From: Fodinibacter sp963763015
GTDB lineage: Bacteria > Actinomycetota > Actinomycetes > Actinomycetales > Dermatophilaceae
Assembly (NCBI GenBank): GCA_963763015.1
Contig: CAVXML010000007.1
Coordinates: 558,001 to 622,000 of the forward strand
Length of the DNA: 64,000 nt
Reading direction: 5' to 3'
Within the stretch, counting starts at the first letter, position 1. Every line of letters begins with the position of its first letter. Shown here in pieces: positions 1 through 8,784 of this stretch. A program made the translations under genes and the position numbers. Below the pieces are notes generated by a model that saw nothing but the letters and a program-made list of their open reading frames with translations, made no database searches and was not told the DNA's origin.

Positions 1-179
1 ACTGGAGCCCGTTCCTCGGCGGGCAGGGCTCCGGGGGCAGGTTCGTCGCCTCCCTTCCCGAGGACTCACGGGGCGTGCTGCGCAGGGAGCTGGAGCGGCG
101 TCTCGGGAACGGCCCGTTCGAGCTGCCCCTCCGGGCGTGGGTGGCTGCGGCGACGGTCCCGGCATCCGGAAGCTCCTGA
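1..179 (+). CDS. C-terminal end of a probable SAM-dependent methyltransferase (partial)
   Basis: An open frame enters from the left edge (first full codon at base 3) and stops at TGA 177-179, giving about 58 residues. The peptide contains WSPFLGGQGSGG and a final LPLRAWVAAATVP stretch, which resembles the end of class I (Rossmann-fold) SAM methyltransferases. The SAM-binding part lies outside the window, so the substrate cannot be judged. It converges with the dehydrogenase gene ending at 210. The call rests on resemblance of the tail only and is tentative. Confidence 0.45.
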   Translation, partial: WSPFLGGQGSGGRFVASLPEDSRGVLRRELERRLGNGPFELPLRAWVAAATVPASGSS

Positions 180-209
180 CCGCACCTGAGCAGTCGGCGA
201 CCGCCGAGC

Positions 210-1352
210 TCAGCTGGACAGGGGATGGTGTGGGTGGTTGGGGCTGCGACCCTGGAACGAGAGGATCGCGTCGTTCTGGATGACCCCGTCCCGCACCTCC
301 ACTGCACGGCCGATCGTCGGGTGGGACTCCCAGCCGGCCGGTCCAGCCATGACCGCGCCCAGGAAGGGAAGGAGGGCCTCGCTGATCTCCCAGGTCGCGG
401 CGTTCCAGAGGTAGGACGGGCTGTGGTCCACGCCGTAGTAGAGGACGTCCTGGCCGACGACGAAGGTGGGCTCCTCGAACGACGTCGGACGAGCCCAGGT
501 GAACCCCATCTTCTCGTCGCAGGACACGTCGACGACCACCGTGCCGGGCGCGAGGTGCTCCAGCTCGTCGTCGCTCACGAACACGAGCGGGGAGTCTGTG
601 TCCTGGAGGACGCAGTTGACGATGATGTCGTGCTCCCCGAGGAACGGCACCAGGGGCACGGTCCCGTCGGGAGTCACGACCTGGCTCCCGTGGTCGGTCG
701 TGTCGTCGCTGTCGAAGTGCAGGATGCGTGCGGTGTGGATGGGTGCCGCCACGGCAGCGACCTGACGGTGCGTGAGGACGTCGACGTCCCCAACACCCAA
801 CGCGTTGAGCGCCGTGACCGCGCCGCGTGCCGTCGCACCGAAGCCGATCACCACCGCGCGCAGGCGCGGCCCGTAGTGCCCCGTGGACCCGGCCAGCTGC
901 AGGGCGTGCAGCACCGAGCAGTACCCCGCGAGCTCGTTGTTCTTGTGGAAGACGTGGAGACCGAACGAGCCGTCGGTGCCCCAGTGGTTCATCGCCTCGA
1001 AGGCGATCAGGGTGAGCCGCTTGTCGATGGCGAGCTGGGTGAGCGCCCGGTCCTGGACGCAGTGCGGCCACCCCCAGAGGACCTGACCGTCGCGGAGCTC
1101 GGCGATGTCACCGAGGAGTGGCTTCGGCTGGAGGATGACGTCGCACTCCTCGATGAGCTCGTCATGGGTCCGGATGCCGCCCACCAGGGCCCGGAGCTCG
1201 TCGTCCTTCGCGCCGAAGCGCCGCCCGTAGCCCCTCTCGAGGTGGATACCTGCGCGGACGTCCTCGGGGATGCGGCCGAGGTGGCGTGGGTGCAGTGGCA
1301 GCCGGTGCTCGCTCTCCTTGTTGGACCGGCCCATGACCCCGAGCGTCAACAT
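210..1352 (-). CDS. Alanine dehydrogenase/PNT-family dehydrogenase, N5-(carboxyethyl)ornithine synthase-like
   Basis: About 380 residues. The start MLTLGVMGRSNKESEHRLPL is the N-terminal signature of the AlaDH/PNT family, whose substrate-binding lobe has the conserved KE.E.R.P pattern. A Rossmann-type segment (AVVIGFGATARGAV) lies near residue 165 and binds NAD(P). In this subfamily N5-(carboxyethyl)ornithine synthase and alanine or lysine-type opine dehydrogenases reductively couple an amino group to a keto acid, so the exact substrate is open. I chose the ATG at 1352 because it begins the family motif; an in-frame ATG at 1376 would add eight residues. It is divergent from the DUF2237 gene. 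Confidence 0.7.
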   Translation of the reverse strand: MLTLGVMGRSNKESEHRLPLHPRHLGRIPEDVRAGIHLERGYGRRFGAKDDELRALVGGIRTHDELIEECDVILQPKPLLGDIAELRDGQVLWGWPHCVQDRALTQLAIDKRLTLIAFEAMNHWGTDGSFGLHVFHKNNELAGYCSVLHALQLAGSTGHYGPRLRAVVIGFGATARGAVTALNALGVGDVDVLTHRQVAAVAAPIHTARILHFDSDDTTDHGSQVVTPDGTVPLVPFLGEHDIIVNCVLQDTDSPLVFVSDDELEHLAPGTVVVDVSCDEKMGFTWARPTSFEEPTFVVGQDVLYYGVDHSPSYLWNAATWEISEALLPFLGAVMAGPAGWESHPTIGRAVEVRDGVIQNDAILSFQGRSPNHPHHPLSS

Positions 1353-1477
1353 GGTCCCAGTATGGCCACCCCTCACCCGGTGTTCGCCCGGGGTCGGGTG
1401 AGCGACGCGTCGCGAGGACGTCCCGGACCGGTGGCGGTCGGCGGTGGGTCGGGGCCCCCGGCGCCCCCGACGCGCGC

Positions 1478-1483
1478 CATGCT
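1478..1483 (+). promoter_or_regulatory. -10 box (CATGCT) of DUF2237 gene, leaderless
   Basis: CATGCT fits the loose actinobacterial TANNNT -10 pattern except its first base. It ends six bases before the GTG at 1490, so transcription would begin at or next to the start codon. No Shine-Dalgarno sequence is visible. Confidence 0.35.
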
Positions 1484-1489
1484 GGGGTC

Positions 1490-1882
1490 GTGACCGAACG
1501 GAACGTCCTCGGCGAGGACCTGCAGCCCTGTGGGACGGAGCCCATGACCGGTTTCCACCGCGACGGCTCGTGCCGCACCGGGCCGGAGGACCGGGGAAGC
1601 CACACCATCTGCGCCGTCATGACACCGGAGTTCCTGGACCACCAGCGGGGCATCGGCAACGACCTCTCCACCCCGGTGCCCGAGTACCGCTTCCCGGGGC
1701 TCCGGCCTGGCGACCGGTGGTGCGTCACGGCGGTCAACTGGCTGCGGGCCCACCACGACGGTGTCGCCGCGCCCGTCGTCCTGGCGGCCACGCACGAGAG
1801 GGTCTTGGGCGTCGTTCCGATGGCGACCCTTCGCGAGCACTCGGTCGACGTGCCGCCTGACCTCAGCTCTCTCGACCTCTAG
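1490..1882 (+). CDS. DUF2237 family protein
   Basis: A 130-residue protein with the strongly conserved DUF2237 blocks NVLGEDLQPCG, GFHRDGSC, GPEDRGSHTICA and GDRWCVTAVNW. The conserved cysteines suggest a metal or redox role, but the family has no established function. Length is typical for the family. Start is GTG at 1490, with a -10-like hexamer six bases upstream. It stands alone, 25 bases before the SnoaL-like gene on the same strand. Confidence 0.85.
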   Translation: MTERNVLGEDLQPCGTEPMTGFHRDGSCRTGPEDRGSHTICAVMTPEFLDHQRGIGNDLSTPVPEYRFPGLRPGDRWCVTAVNWLRAHHDGVAAPVVLAATHERVLGVVPMATLREHSVDVPPDLSSLDL

Positions 1883-1895
1883 GTCCGGCGCGGAC

Positions 1896-1901
1896 TACCG
1901 T
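1896..1901 (+). promoter_or_regulatory. -10 box (TACCGT) of SnoaL-like gene, leaderless
   Basis: TACCGT matches TANNNT and is followed by exactly six bases before ATG 1908. This predicts a leaderless transcript and supports that start over an upstream in-frame ATG at 1761 that overlaps the DUF2237 gene. Confidence 0.45.
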
Positions 1902-1907
1902 TGGTGG

Positions 1908-2303
1908 ATGGACCGTGATGCCGCCCAGTCCTGGCTCGACCGTTACGTCGGGGCGTGGCTGACGTACGAGCGCGACGAGATCGCCAGCCTGTTCAGCGAC
2001 GACGTCGCCTATCGCTACCACCCGTACGACGAGCCGGTCGTGGGCCGAGACGCAGTGGTCGCCTCATGGCTCGGCGAGGGCGAGGGAGAGGGCGCCTCGT
2101 CGAGGGACGCCCCGGGCACGTACGAGGGGGAGTACCACCCCGTGGCCGTGGACGGCGACACCGTGGTGGCCACCGGGGTCTCGAGGTACCGCGACGGTCC
2201 GGGCGGGCCGGTCGTGCGCACCTACGAGAACTGCTTCGTGATCCGCTTCGACGACGAGGGCCGCTGCCGGGAGTTCACCGAGTACTACGTCCAGCACCGC
2301 TGA
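1908..2303 (+). CDS. SnoaL-like / NTF2-superfamily protein
   Basis: 131 residues with an NTF2-like layout: an N-terminal helix (AAQSWLDRYVGAWLTYERDEI), the FSDDVAYRYHPYDEPVVGRDAV block typical of SnoaL_2 proteins, and C-terminal strands ending CREFTEYYVQHR. Members form small alpha+beta barrels used as enzymes (isomerase, hydroxylase, cyclase) or binding proteins, so the sequence alone does not fix a substrate. The ATG at 1908 is favoured by its -10 box. There is no obvious operon partner. Confidence 0.7.
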   Translation: MDRDAAQSWLDRYVGAWLTYERDEIASLFSDDVAYRYHPYDEPVVGRDAVVASWLGEGEGEGASSRDAPGTYEGEYHPVAVDGDTVVATGVSRYRDGPGGPVVRTYENCFVIRFDDEGRCREFTEYYVQHR

Positions 2304-2525
2304 GCGCGCAGGGAGGCACCAGGCCCCGAGTGGCGAACCGGCCGCCGCCCCGGCAAGCCGGTGCGTGCGGGATGGGATGCGACTCTGGCGATGAGTCCTC
2401 GCCGCCCGGTGGTGCTCTTGACACGGCTGGACACGGGGGGAACGCTCGTTCGCAGCGCAACGTTCTGCGCTCGGCCGCCCCTCGACCGTCCCGCCCCCCA
2501 ACGCCTGAATCGGAGTAGCTACGCC

Positions 2526-3347
2526 GTGCCCATCACCGCCCCTCTCACCGTCGCCGATGACGTCCGTGCCCTGACGCGCAGTGGAATCACCGCTCGGTCC
2601 GCCGCCTTCCCGGTGCCCTGGGTCGACCAGCTGCATGACGACGTCATGACGGCCTTCGACGAGGCCCGTTCCCGGGAGGACGGAGCGATCAGCCGTGGCC
2701 CGAACCGCTGGTACGTCGAGGTGCACCCGGAACAGCTGTCCGGCTTCGTCGACCTCGCCACCCACCCCTGGGTCACCGAGCTCTGCCGGGCCGTGCTGGG
2801 CCCCGGCTACCGGATCGTCGAGATCGGCTTCGATGTCCCGTTCGGCGGGGCTGTCGACCAGCCGTGGCACCGCGACTTCCGGTCGCCGGCCGCCACGTAC
2901 CGTGACCGGCGGATCACGTCGCTGGCGTTCAACCTCACCACTGTGGACACCACGGCGGAGATGGGCCCGTTCCAGATCGCGCCGGGCACGCAGTACGAGG
3001 CGGGGCAGGAGTGGGATCACGGGATGTTCCCTCCCCGCTCCGAGTGGAGCCGCTTCGAGGAGGGTTCGGAGCTGCGGATGCCGCAGCGGGGTGACATCTC
3101 CGCCCGCTCCGCCCTGACCATCCACCGCGGCACCGCCAACCGCAGCTCGCAGGCCCGCCCGGTCGTCATCCTCGGGGTCGACGGCGATGCCGAGCACGAC
3201 GAGCGCCACGACATGACGGTCACCCGGGCGTTCTGGGAGACGGTGGACGCCGACCTGCGCGAGCACCTCCACGCCCGGGTCGTCGACCAGCTCGAGCCGA
3301 TGCGGCAGCGGCACACCATCGAAGGCCTCGTGATGGGCGCCGGCTGA
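2526..3347 (+). CDS. Phytanoyl-CoA dioxygenase (PhyH)-family protein
   Basis: About 273 residues of a non-haem Fe(II)/2-oxoglutarate dioxygenase fold. The metal site is visible as H-x-D in QPWHRDF and a distal His in TIHRGTANRS, where the following Arg is placed to bind 2-oxoglutarate. GPFQIAPGTQ is the usual PhyH strand between them. The GTG at 2526 has CGGAG about ten bases upstream; the frame is open back to ATG 2361, but that extension is low-complexity and unlike the family. Substrates range from phytanoyl-CoA to ectoine and secondary metabolites and cannot be told here. It converges with the carbon-nitrogen hydrolase gene. Confidence 0.75.
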   Translation: MPITAPLTVADDVRALTRSGITARSAAFPVPWVDQLHDDVMTAFDEARSREDGAISRGPNRWYVEVHPEQLSGFVDLATHPWVTELCRAVLGPGYRIVEIGFDVPFGGAVDQPWHRDFRSPAATYRDRRITSLAFNLTTVDTTAEMGPFQIAPGTQYEAGQEWDHGMFPPRSEWSRFEEGSELRMPQRGDISARSALTIHRGTANRSSQARPVVILGVDGDAEHDERHDMTVTRAFWETVDADLREHLHARVVDQLEPMRQRHTIEGLVMGAG

Positions 3348-3360
3348 GGCGCGGGGCGGC

Positions 3361-4260
3361 TCAGCCGTGGGGGAAGGAGGTCTTCGCCGGCGCCTCGAGG
3401 TCCGCACGGTGCTTGCGAATGAGGTCGAGGTTGCGGTCGCGCAGGTGGTCGAAGCCCTGGGGAATGTTGGAGCCTGGCGTCAGGGACGCGAGCGCGTCGT
3501 CCGGGTCCAGGCGGGCGGCCACCCACCCCTCGTGCGTGGCGGCCTTGGCGACGATGTGGCCGACGGGCGTCACGATGTGGGAGTTGCCGAAGTAGAGCAC
3601 CCCTGCCGCGTCGGTGCCGACCGCGTTGGCGCCCACGACGTAGACGTGGTTGTCGTAGGCCCGGGCCCGCGAGGTGAGCTCCCAGATGTCGGCCGAGCGC
3701 AGCAACGCCGAGGGCCGGCAGATGACCTCGGCGCCCTGCACCGCCTGGATGCGGCAGAGCTCGGGGTAGTCGCCGTCGAAGCAGATGATCATGCCGATCC
3801 GGCCGAGCGCCGTGTCGCAGACCGTGACGGTGTCGCCGGGGGTCACCCAGCCCCCGCCGGAGACCGCCTCGGAGGTGAACGGGTGGGTCTTGCGGTAGAC
3901 GCCCAGAACCTCGCCGGCCGGGTCGACCAGCACCGAGGAGTTGTGGACGACCTCGGGTGAGCTCCCGCGCTCGTAGCTGCCCACGACGAGATGGATGCCG
4001 AGCTCTGCCGCAAGCTCGACGAGGGGCGCGATCACGGGGCCCGGCAGCTCGGAGACCAGCTCCCAGAGCTCGGCCGTCGAGCACCCGGGGGTGAAGCCGG
4101 TCGTCGCCGACTCCGGCAGCACGACCAGCTCCGCACGGGTCGCCTCGACGCAGCGGCGGGCCAGCTCCACGCAGTGCTCGACGTTCGCGGCAACCGACTC
4201 CGCCGTGAGGGGGCCCGCCATGGGCGCCACCTGCACCGCCGCGGCGGTGAAGGCACGCAT
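3361..4260 (-). CDS. Carbon-nitrogen hydrolase (nitrilase superfamily)
   Basis: 299 residues. The catalytic triad is plain: Glu50 in LVVLPES, Lys124 in YRKTHPF and Cys160 in MIICFDGDYPE. Members hydrolyse amides, nitriles or N-carbamoyl groups (for example beta-ureidopropionase and N-carbamoylputrescine amidase). Its ATG overlaps the stop of the CoxG-like gene by one base (TGATG), so it is the last gene of the permease/molybdenum-hydroxylase cluster. That suggests it opens or deamidates a product of the hydroxylase; this is inference from position. Confidence 0.85.
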   Translation of the reverse strand: MRAFTAAAVQVAPMAGPLTAESVAANVEHCVELARRCVEATRAELVVLPESATTGFTPGCSTAELWELVSELPGPVIAPLVELAAELGIHLVVGSYERGSSPEVVHNSSVLVDPAGEVLGVYRKTHPFTSEAVSGGGWVTPGDTVTVCDTALGRIGMIICFDGDYPELCRIQAVQGAEVICRPSALLRSADIWELTSRARAYDNHVYVVGANAVGTDAAGVLYFGNSHIVTPVGHIVAKAATHEGWVAARLDPDDALASLTPGSNIPQGFDHLRDRNLDLIRKHRADLEAPAKTSFPHG

Positions 4261-4913
4261 CAGGACCGCCTCCCGATACGGGCACCGAGGGCGACTCCGG
4301 CCAGCGCCAGCAGCCCCCCGACGAGTGCGCCGAGCGCGAAGCCGGCGCCGGAGCCCAGGTCGAGGCCGCGGCCGGCCGCCGGGGCACGCCGGCCCGCGTA
4401 CACCGCTCCCTCCGCAGCACCGTCACTGGGCTCCGCCGGTGCACCCCCGGTCGGGGCCGCCGACACGGGGACGACCCCCGCGATCTCCTGGTCGAGGGCC
4501 GTGAAGAACTCTCCCGCCATCTTCTTCGTCACGCCGGCGAGCATCCGCTGCCCGACGCCGCCGATCGCCCCGCCCACGGACGCGTCGGCGTCGTAGACGA
4601 GCTCGGTCCCGCCGGTCGGCGAAGGGGACAGGCGCACCTTCACGTCCGCATCGACCGTGCCCGGGGCACCGGCCCCCGACGCCTTCATGGTGAGGGACTC
4701 GGTCTCGACCTTGTCCACCAGGGCCACCTCACCGGCATAGGTACCGCGGATGGCCGCCACACCGGCGGTGACCGACATCGCGTAGCGGTCCTCGTCGATG
4801 ACGGACAGGGTGTCGCACCCCGGGAGGCAGCGGGCGAGCACCGCCGGGTCGAGCAGCGCCTCCCAGACCTTGTCGACGGGGGCCTCGAGGGTGGAGCTGC
4901 CGGAGATCTTCAT
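4260..4913 (-). CDS. CoxG-like SRPBCC (carbon monoxide dehydrogenase subunit G family) protein
   Basis: 217 residues. The N-terminal START/SRPBCC domain (MKISGSSTLEAPVDKVWEAL, then LARCLPGCD and YAMSVTAGVAAIRGTYAGEV) is the CoxG family. The C-terminal 25 residues form one hydrophobic helix (ALGALVGGLLALAGVALGA), so the protein is probably a membrane anchor. In carboxydotrophs CoxG recruits CO dehydrogenase to the membrane; similar proteins accompany other molybdenum hydroxylases. ATG 4913 overlaps the large-subunit stop by four bases (ATGA), confirming start and co-translation. Confidence 0.85.
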   Translation of the reverse strand: MKISGSSTLEAPVDKVWEALLDPAVLARCLPGCDTLSVIDEDRYAMSVTAGVAAIRGTYAGEVALVDKVETESLTMKASGAGAPGTVDADVKVRLSPSPTGGTELVYDADASVGGAIGGVGQRMLAGVTKKMAGEFFTALDQEIAGVVPVSAAPTGGAPAEPSDGAAEGAVYAGRRAPAAGRGLDLGSGAGFALGALVGGLLALAGVALGARIGRRS

Positions 4914-7324
4914 CGCGAGCCTTCCTGTGCTGCGGCGGTTTCGGCAGCCGTGGCGCGCTGCCTGCGCAGCTCCCACAGCTCGGCCGGGCTGATCGGCATG
5001 GAGTGGATGGGGATGCCCTCGGCGTCCTCGATGGCCGCCGCGATGACCGCGGACACGGGAATGGTGCCCGCCTCGCCGGCGCCCTTGATCCCCAGCGGGT
5101 TGAGCGGGCTGGGTGTCTCGAGGTGGTCGGTCTCGATGTGCGGAACCTCGGAGGCGTAGGGCATGAGGAAGTCCATGAAGGAGGCGTTGAGCAGCTGGCC
5201 GGAGTCGTCGTAGGCCATCCTCTCGTAGAGCGCCCCTCCGACCCCCTGCGCGACGCCGCCGTGCACCTGACCCTCGACGATCATCGGGTTCACCATGACC
5301 CCGCAGTCGTGGACGACGCAGTAGCGCAGGATGCGGATCTCGGCGGTCACCGGGTCGGTCTCCACGATCGCGGCGTGCATGCCGTTGGCGAAGGTCGCCT
5401 GGGTCGGCGAGTAGAAGTCCTTGCCCTCCAGCCCCGGCTCCTCGTCATCGGCGACGGGCGGCTTGTCGGGGTCGAAGGTCCCCGCGAACTGGGTCGCGGC
5501 CTGGGCCGACTCGTCGAAGGCGTACCGCAGGGGGTTCGAGAGCACCGCCACGGTCGACAGGTCGATCTGCGCGGAGTGGGGCGCTCCTCGCACCGAGATG
5601 ACACCGTCCTCGATCTGCAGGTCGTCGGCAGCCACCTCGAGCGCGTCGGCCGCGATCCGCAGCGCCTTGGCCCGCACCGCCCTGGCCGCCAGGGCGACGG
5701 CGTTGCCCGACATGACCGCACCGCGAGAGGCGAACGTGCCGACCGCGTACGGCATCCGACGGGTGTCTCCGGTGGTGACGTGGACGTCCTCGAGGCGGAC
5801 GCCGAGCTCGTCGGCGACGATCTGCGCCAGAATCGTCTGGTGGCCCTGACCCTGGCTGGTCAGGCCGGTGGCCACGTTGACCCGCCCGTTGGTCTCGACG
5901 TGCACGTGGCCGCCCTCGTACGGCCCCACGCCGGTGCCCTCGACGTAGCAGGCGAGGCCGAGGCCGACCCGCCGGCCGTGCCGCTCCGCCTCCTCGCGGA
6001 GCGCTGGGAAGTCGTCCCAGCCGACGAGCGTCAGGACCTTGGCGAGGGATGCCGGGAAGTCGCCGCTGTCGTACTTCAGCGGGCGCCCGTCCTGGAACAT
6101 CAGGCCCTGGTCGTACGGCATCTCCTCGGGCTGGATGAAGTTGCGGCGTCGGACCTCGGCGCGGTCGAGGCCGAGGTGGGCTGCGACGGCATCCATCGTG
6201 CGCTCCATCGCGAAGCAGCCCTGCGGCCGGCCGGCCCCGCGGTAGGGCGTGACGAGCACGGTGTTCGTGTAGAGCGACCAGAACTCGACCCGGTAGGCCC
6301 CCGGCTTGTACGGCCCGAGCAGCTGGGTGGCCGTGATGATCGGGACGATGATGCCGTAGGGGGTGTAGGCCCCGTTGTCGTGCCAGAAGCGGACGTCGAG
6401 CGCGAGCAGGTGGCCGTCGTCGTCGAACCCGACCGTGACCTCGTGGAGCTGCCCGCGCTCGTGCGAGCTGGAGACGAAGTGCTCGCGGCGGTCCTCGCTC
6501 CACTTCACGTCACGTCCCAGCAACCGGGCCGCCCACGGCACGAGCACCTCCTCCGGCCAGGGGTGCATGATCTTGACGCCGAAGCCGCCGCCGACGTCGG
6601 GCGCGATGCACTCGACCTTCGCGAGCGGCATCCCCAGCTTGGCGGCGACGGCCGCGCGCACCCCGGTGGTGGTCTGCGTCGAGGAGTACAGGCGCAGTGA
6701 CCCTTCGTCGGCGTCCCAGCGCGCGTAGACCCCCTTGCCCTCGAGGGGGGTGGAGGCGCTGCGCTCGATGTGCAGGTCGAGGGTCAGGGTGTTCGGCGCA
6801 GCGGCCATCGCCGTCCCGACGTCACCGACCTCCTGGAGCAGGTGGGCGCTGACGTTGTCGGGGACGTCGTCGTGCACCAGGTCGGCAGCCGCCCGGGCCC
6901 GGTCGATGCCGACGACGACCGGCAGCTGTTCGTAGGCGACCCGTATGCGCTGGGCGGCGTCCTCGGCGACGTACCGGTCGCGGGCGACGACCATGACGAC
7001 CGCCTCGCCGACGTGGTTCACCTCGTCCCTGGCCAGGCAGTGGCCCGTGCGCGCCTCGGTGAGGGCGGGGTGGGGGATGAGGACGGGCAGCGGCTCGGCC
7101 ACCCGGCCGGTGAGGTCCTCCCAGGTGTAGATCGCCTCGACGCCGTCCACCTCCCAGGCGTCGTGGATGTCGATCCCCACGACGCGGGCGTGCGCGTGGG
7201 GGCTGCGGACGAAGGCGGCGGCGAGGGCGTCGTGGCCGAGGTCGTCGAGGTAGCGGCCGTTGCCGGTGAGGAGCCGCGGGTCCTCGCGGCGCCGCACCTT
7301 CTCGCCGAACTGCCGGGTGCTCAC
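4910..7324 (-). CDS. Molybdenum hydroxylase large (MoCo-binding) subunit, CoxL/XdhB-like
   Basis: 804 residues, the normal size for the molybdopterin-binding subunit of xanthine dehydrogenase-family enzymes. The N-terminal FGEKVRRREDPRLLTGNGRY is family-typical, VGGGFGVK (245-251) contacts the cofactor, and KGAGEAGT near the C terminus carries the catalytic Glu. The active-site loop reads PYRGAGRPQ (360-368), close to the AYRGAGR of so-called form II CoxL and unlike the AYXCSFR of true CO dehydrogenase. Its substrate is therefore unknown and is more likely an aldehyde or N-heterocycle than CO. The GTG at 7324 overlaps the small-subunit stop by four bases (GTGA). Confidence 0.9.
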   Translation of the reverse strand: MSTRQFGEKVRRREDPRLLTGNGRYLDDLGHDALAAAFVRSPHAHARVVGIDIHDAWEVDGVEAIYTWEDLTGRVAEPLPVLIPHPALTEARTGHCLARDEVNHVGEAVVMVVARDRYVAEDAAQRIRVAYEQLPVVVGIDRARAAADLVHDDVPDNVSAHLLQEVGDVGTAMAAAPNTLTLDLHIERSASTPLEGKGVYARWDADEGSLRLYSSTQTTTGVRAAVAAKLGMPLAKVECIAPDVGGGFGVKIMHPWPEEVLVPWAARLLGRDVKWSEDRREHFVSSSHERGQLHEVTVGFDDDGHLLALDVRFWHDNGAYTPYGIIVPIITATQLLGPYKPGAYRVEFWSLYTNTVLVTPYRGAGRPQGCFAMERTMDAVAAHLGLDRAEVRRRNFIQPEEMPYDQGLMFQDGRPLKYDSGDFPASLAKVLTLVGWDDFPALREEAERHGRRVGLGLACYVEGTGVGPYEGGHVHVETNGRVNVATGLTSQGQGHQTILAQIVADELGVRLEDVHVTTGDTRRMPYAVGTFASRGAVMSGNAVALAARAVRAKALRIAADALEVAADDLQIEDGVISVRGAPHSAQIDLSTVAVLSNPLRYAFDESAQAATQFAGTFDPDKPPVADDEEPGLEGKDFYSPTQATFANGMHAAIVETDPVTAEIRILRYCVVHDCGVMVNPMIVEGQVHGGVAQGVGGALYERMAYDDSGQLLNASFMDFLMPYASEVPHIETDHLETPSPLNPLGIKGAGEAGTIPVSAVIAAAIEDAEGIPIHSMPISPAELWELRRQRATAAETAAAQEGSR

Positions 7325-7878
7325 GGCGTGCCCCCGCCGCGGGTGCTCGACCCGGTTCCCGCGTCGACCGCCCGGCCTTCGGGGAGACGGCGGATCTCGG
7401 CGGCCCGGCACACCGCTCGGACGATGTTCTGGTAGCCCGTGCACCGGCAGAGGTTCCCGGAGATCGCCTCGCGAGCCTCCTCCGGCGTCGGGTCGGGGGT
7501 GTCCTCGAGGTATGCCGTGATGGTCGTGACGAAGCCGGGGGTGCAGAACCCGCACTGGAGCGCGTGGCACTCGGCGAGGGCCTGCTGCACCGGGCTCATC
7601 CGCTGCGGGTCACTGCCGATGCCCTCCACCGTGGTCACCTCGTGGGCCTGTGCGGTGACCGCGAACATCAGGCACGAGCGGGCCGGCTGCCCGTCGACGA
7701 GGACGGTGCACGCCCCGCAGACCCCGTGCTCGCAGCCGACGTGGGTCCCGGTCAGCCGCAGGTCGTGCCGCAGGAAGTCGGACAGCAGCCGCCGGGCCGG
7801 CGCCGGAGCCGAGCGGACGACCCCGTTGACCCGGACCCGGATGTCCAGCACCTGCTCGGGCCGGTTGTCCTCGCTCAC
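7321..7878 (-). CDS. Molybdenum hydroxylase small [2Fe-2S] subunit, CoxS-like
   Basis: 185 residues. The plant-ferredoxin-type cluster is bound by CEHGVCGACTVLVDG..C near residue 50, and the second, all-helical cluster by CGFCTPGF and CRCTGYQNIV. It passes electrons from the Mo centre to the FAD subunit. The GTG at 7878 overlaps the medium-subunit stop by four bases (GTGA), deciding the start; an upstream in-frame ATG would lie deep in the neighbour. The C-terminal tail after the second cluster is somewhat longer than usual and Gly/Arg-rich. Confidence 0.92.
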   Translation of the reverse strand: MSEDNRPEQVLDIRVRVNGVVRSAPAPARRLLSDFLRHDLRLTGTHVGCEHGVCGACTVLVDGQPARSCLMFAVTAQAHEVTTVEGIGSDPQRMSPVQQALAECHALQCGFCTPGFVTTITAYLEDTPDPTPEEAREAISGNLCRCTGYQNIVRAVCRAAEIRRLPEGRAVDAGTGSSTRGGGTP

Positions 7879-8744
7879 GCGGCGCCCTCCTGCCGGTCCC
7901 GAGTGGCCGCCAGTGCCCGGCACGTGAGCTCCGCCGCGAGCATGCGCCGGTAGTCGGCGCCGGCGTGGATGTCGGACTCCGGCTCGACGTGCGAGCGCAC
8001 GAGCTCGACGACGCCTTCGGGAACGGGTCCGTCGGCGTGCTGACCGGCGAGGGCCGGGCCCAGGTCGAGCACCGTCGGCACCGGGGTCACGGAGACGAAC
8101 GACGCCCGGGCCCTGGTGACGTGTCCGTCCGCCACCTCGACGGCGACGGCCACGCCGGCGAGGGCGTAGTCGCCCGAGCGACGCGCCGACTCCAGGAACG
8201 CCGTCCGGGTGCCCGGGGGGAAGCGCCCGAAGCGAACCGCCTCGACGAGCTCGTCGGCTGCCAGGGTCGTCTCGAGCGGCCCCTCGAAGAAGTCCGCGGC
8301 CGCGATCTCACGTCGACCCCCGGGACCGACCGCCTCGACGACACCGCCGGTGAGGACGGCGACCGCCGGCATCTCGCCGGCCGGGTCCGCGTGGGCGATG
8401 GACCCCACCGTCGTGCCCCGGTTGCGGATGGCGGGGTGGGCGACGTTGCGCAGGGCCTGGCGCAGGAGGGGCTGGGCGGCATCCGCGCCGGCGTGCCGCT
8501 CGAGACCGGCGTGCCGCACGAGGGCGCCCACGCGCACCCAGCGCTCGTCGACCTCGACCCGGTCCAGTCCCGTGACCCCGTTGATGTCGACGAGGTGCGC
8601 CGGGCTGGCCAGCCGCATGGAGAGCACGGGGATGAGGCTCTGACCGCCCGCCAGGATCTTGCCGTCGTGGCCGACCCGGGCGAGGACCGCCACCGCCTCG
8701 TCGACGGTGTGGGGTGCGTGGTGCACGAACGGTCCTGGCTTCAC
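7875..8744 (-). CDS. Molybdenum hydroxylase medium (FAD-binding) subunit, CoxM-like
   Basis: 289 residues. FAD motifs are AGGQSLIPVLSMRLASP near residue 35 and TTVGSIAHADPAGEMPAV near residue 105, both diagnostic of the CoxM/XdhC FAD subunit. The C-terminal CO_deh_flav_C domain follows (RSGDYALAGVAVAV). It is the first cox-type gene; order in transcription is M-S-L-G-hydrolase. GTG 8744 begins the conserved VKPGPFVHHAP. Farther upstream the frame is open but encodes only a repetitive Thr/Pro/Ala run lying over the permease tail, so I rejected it. Confidence 0.9.
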   Translation of the reverse strand: MKPGPFVHHAPHTVDEAVAVLARVGHDGKILAGGQSLIPVLSMRLASPAHLVDINGVTGLDRVEVDERWVRVGALVRHAGLERHAGADAAQPLLRQALRNVAHPAIRNRGTTVGSIAHADPAGEMPAVAVLTGGVVEAVGPGGRREIAAADFFEGPLETTLAADELVEAVRFGRFPPGTRTAFLESARRSGDYALAGVAVAVEVADGHVTRARASFVSVTPVPTVLDLGPALAGQHADGPVPEGVVELVRSHVEPESDIHAGADYRRMLAAELTCRALAATRDRQEGAA

Positions 8745-8784
8745 CTGCTCGATCCTGCCTGCTCGCGGGTCGTTGGGAAAGGAT

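Noticed and set aside
225..1493. 422-codon plus-strand frame over the dehydrogenase gene
   Set aside because: Antisense shadow; composition and lack of motifs argue against a protein.
4910..7878. True carbon monoxide dehydrogenase (form I)
   Set aside because: The AYXCSFR loop with the Cu-binding Cys is absent; PYRGAGR is found instead.
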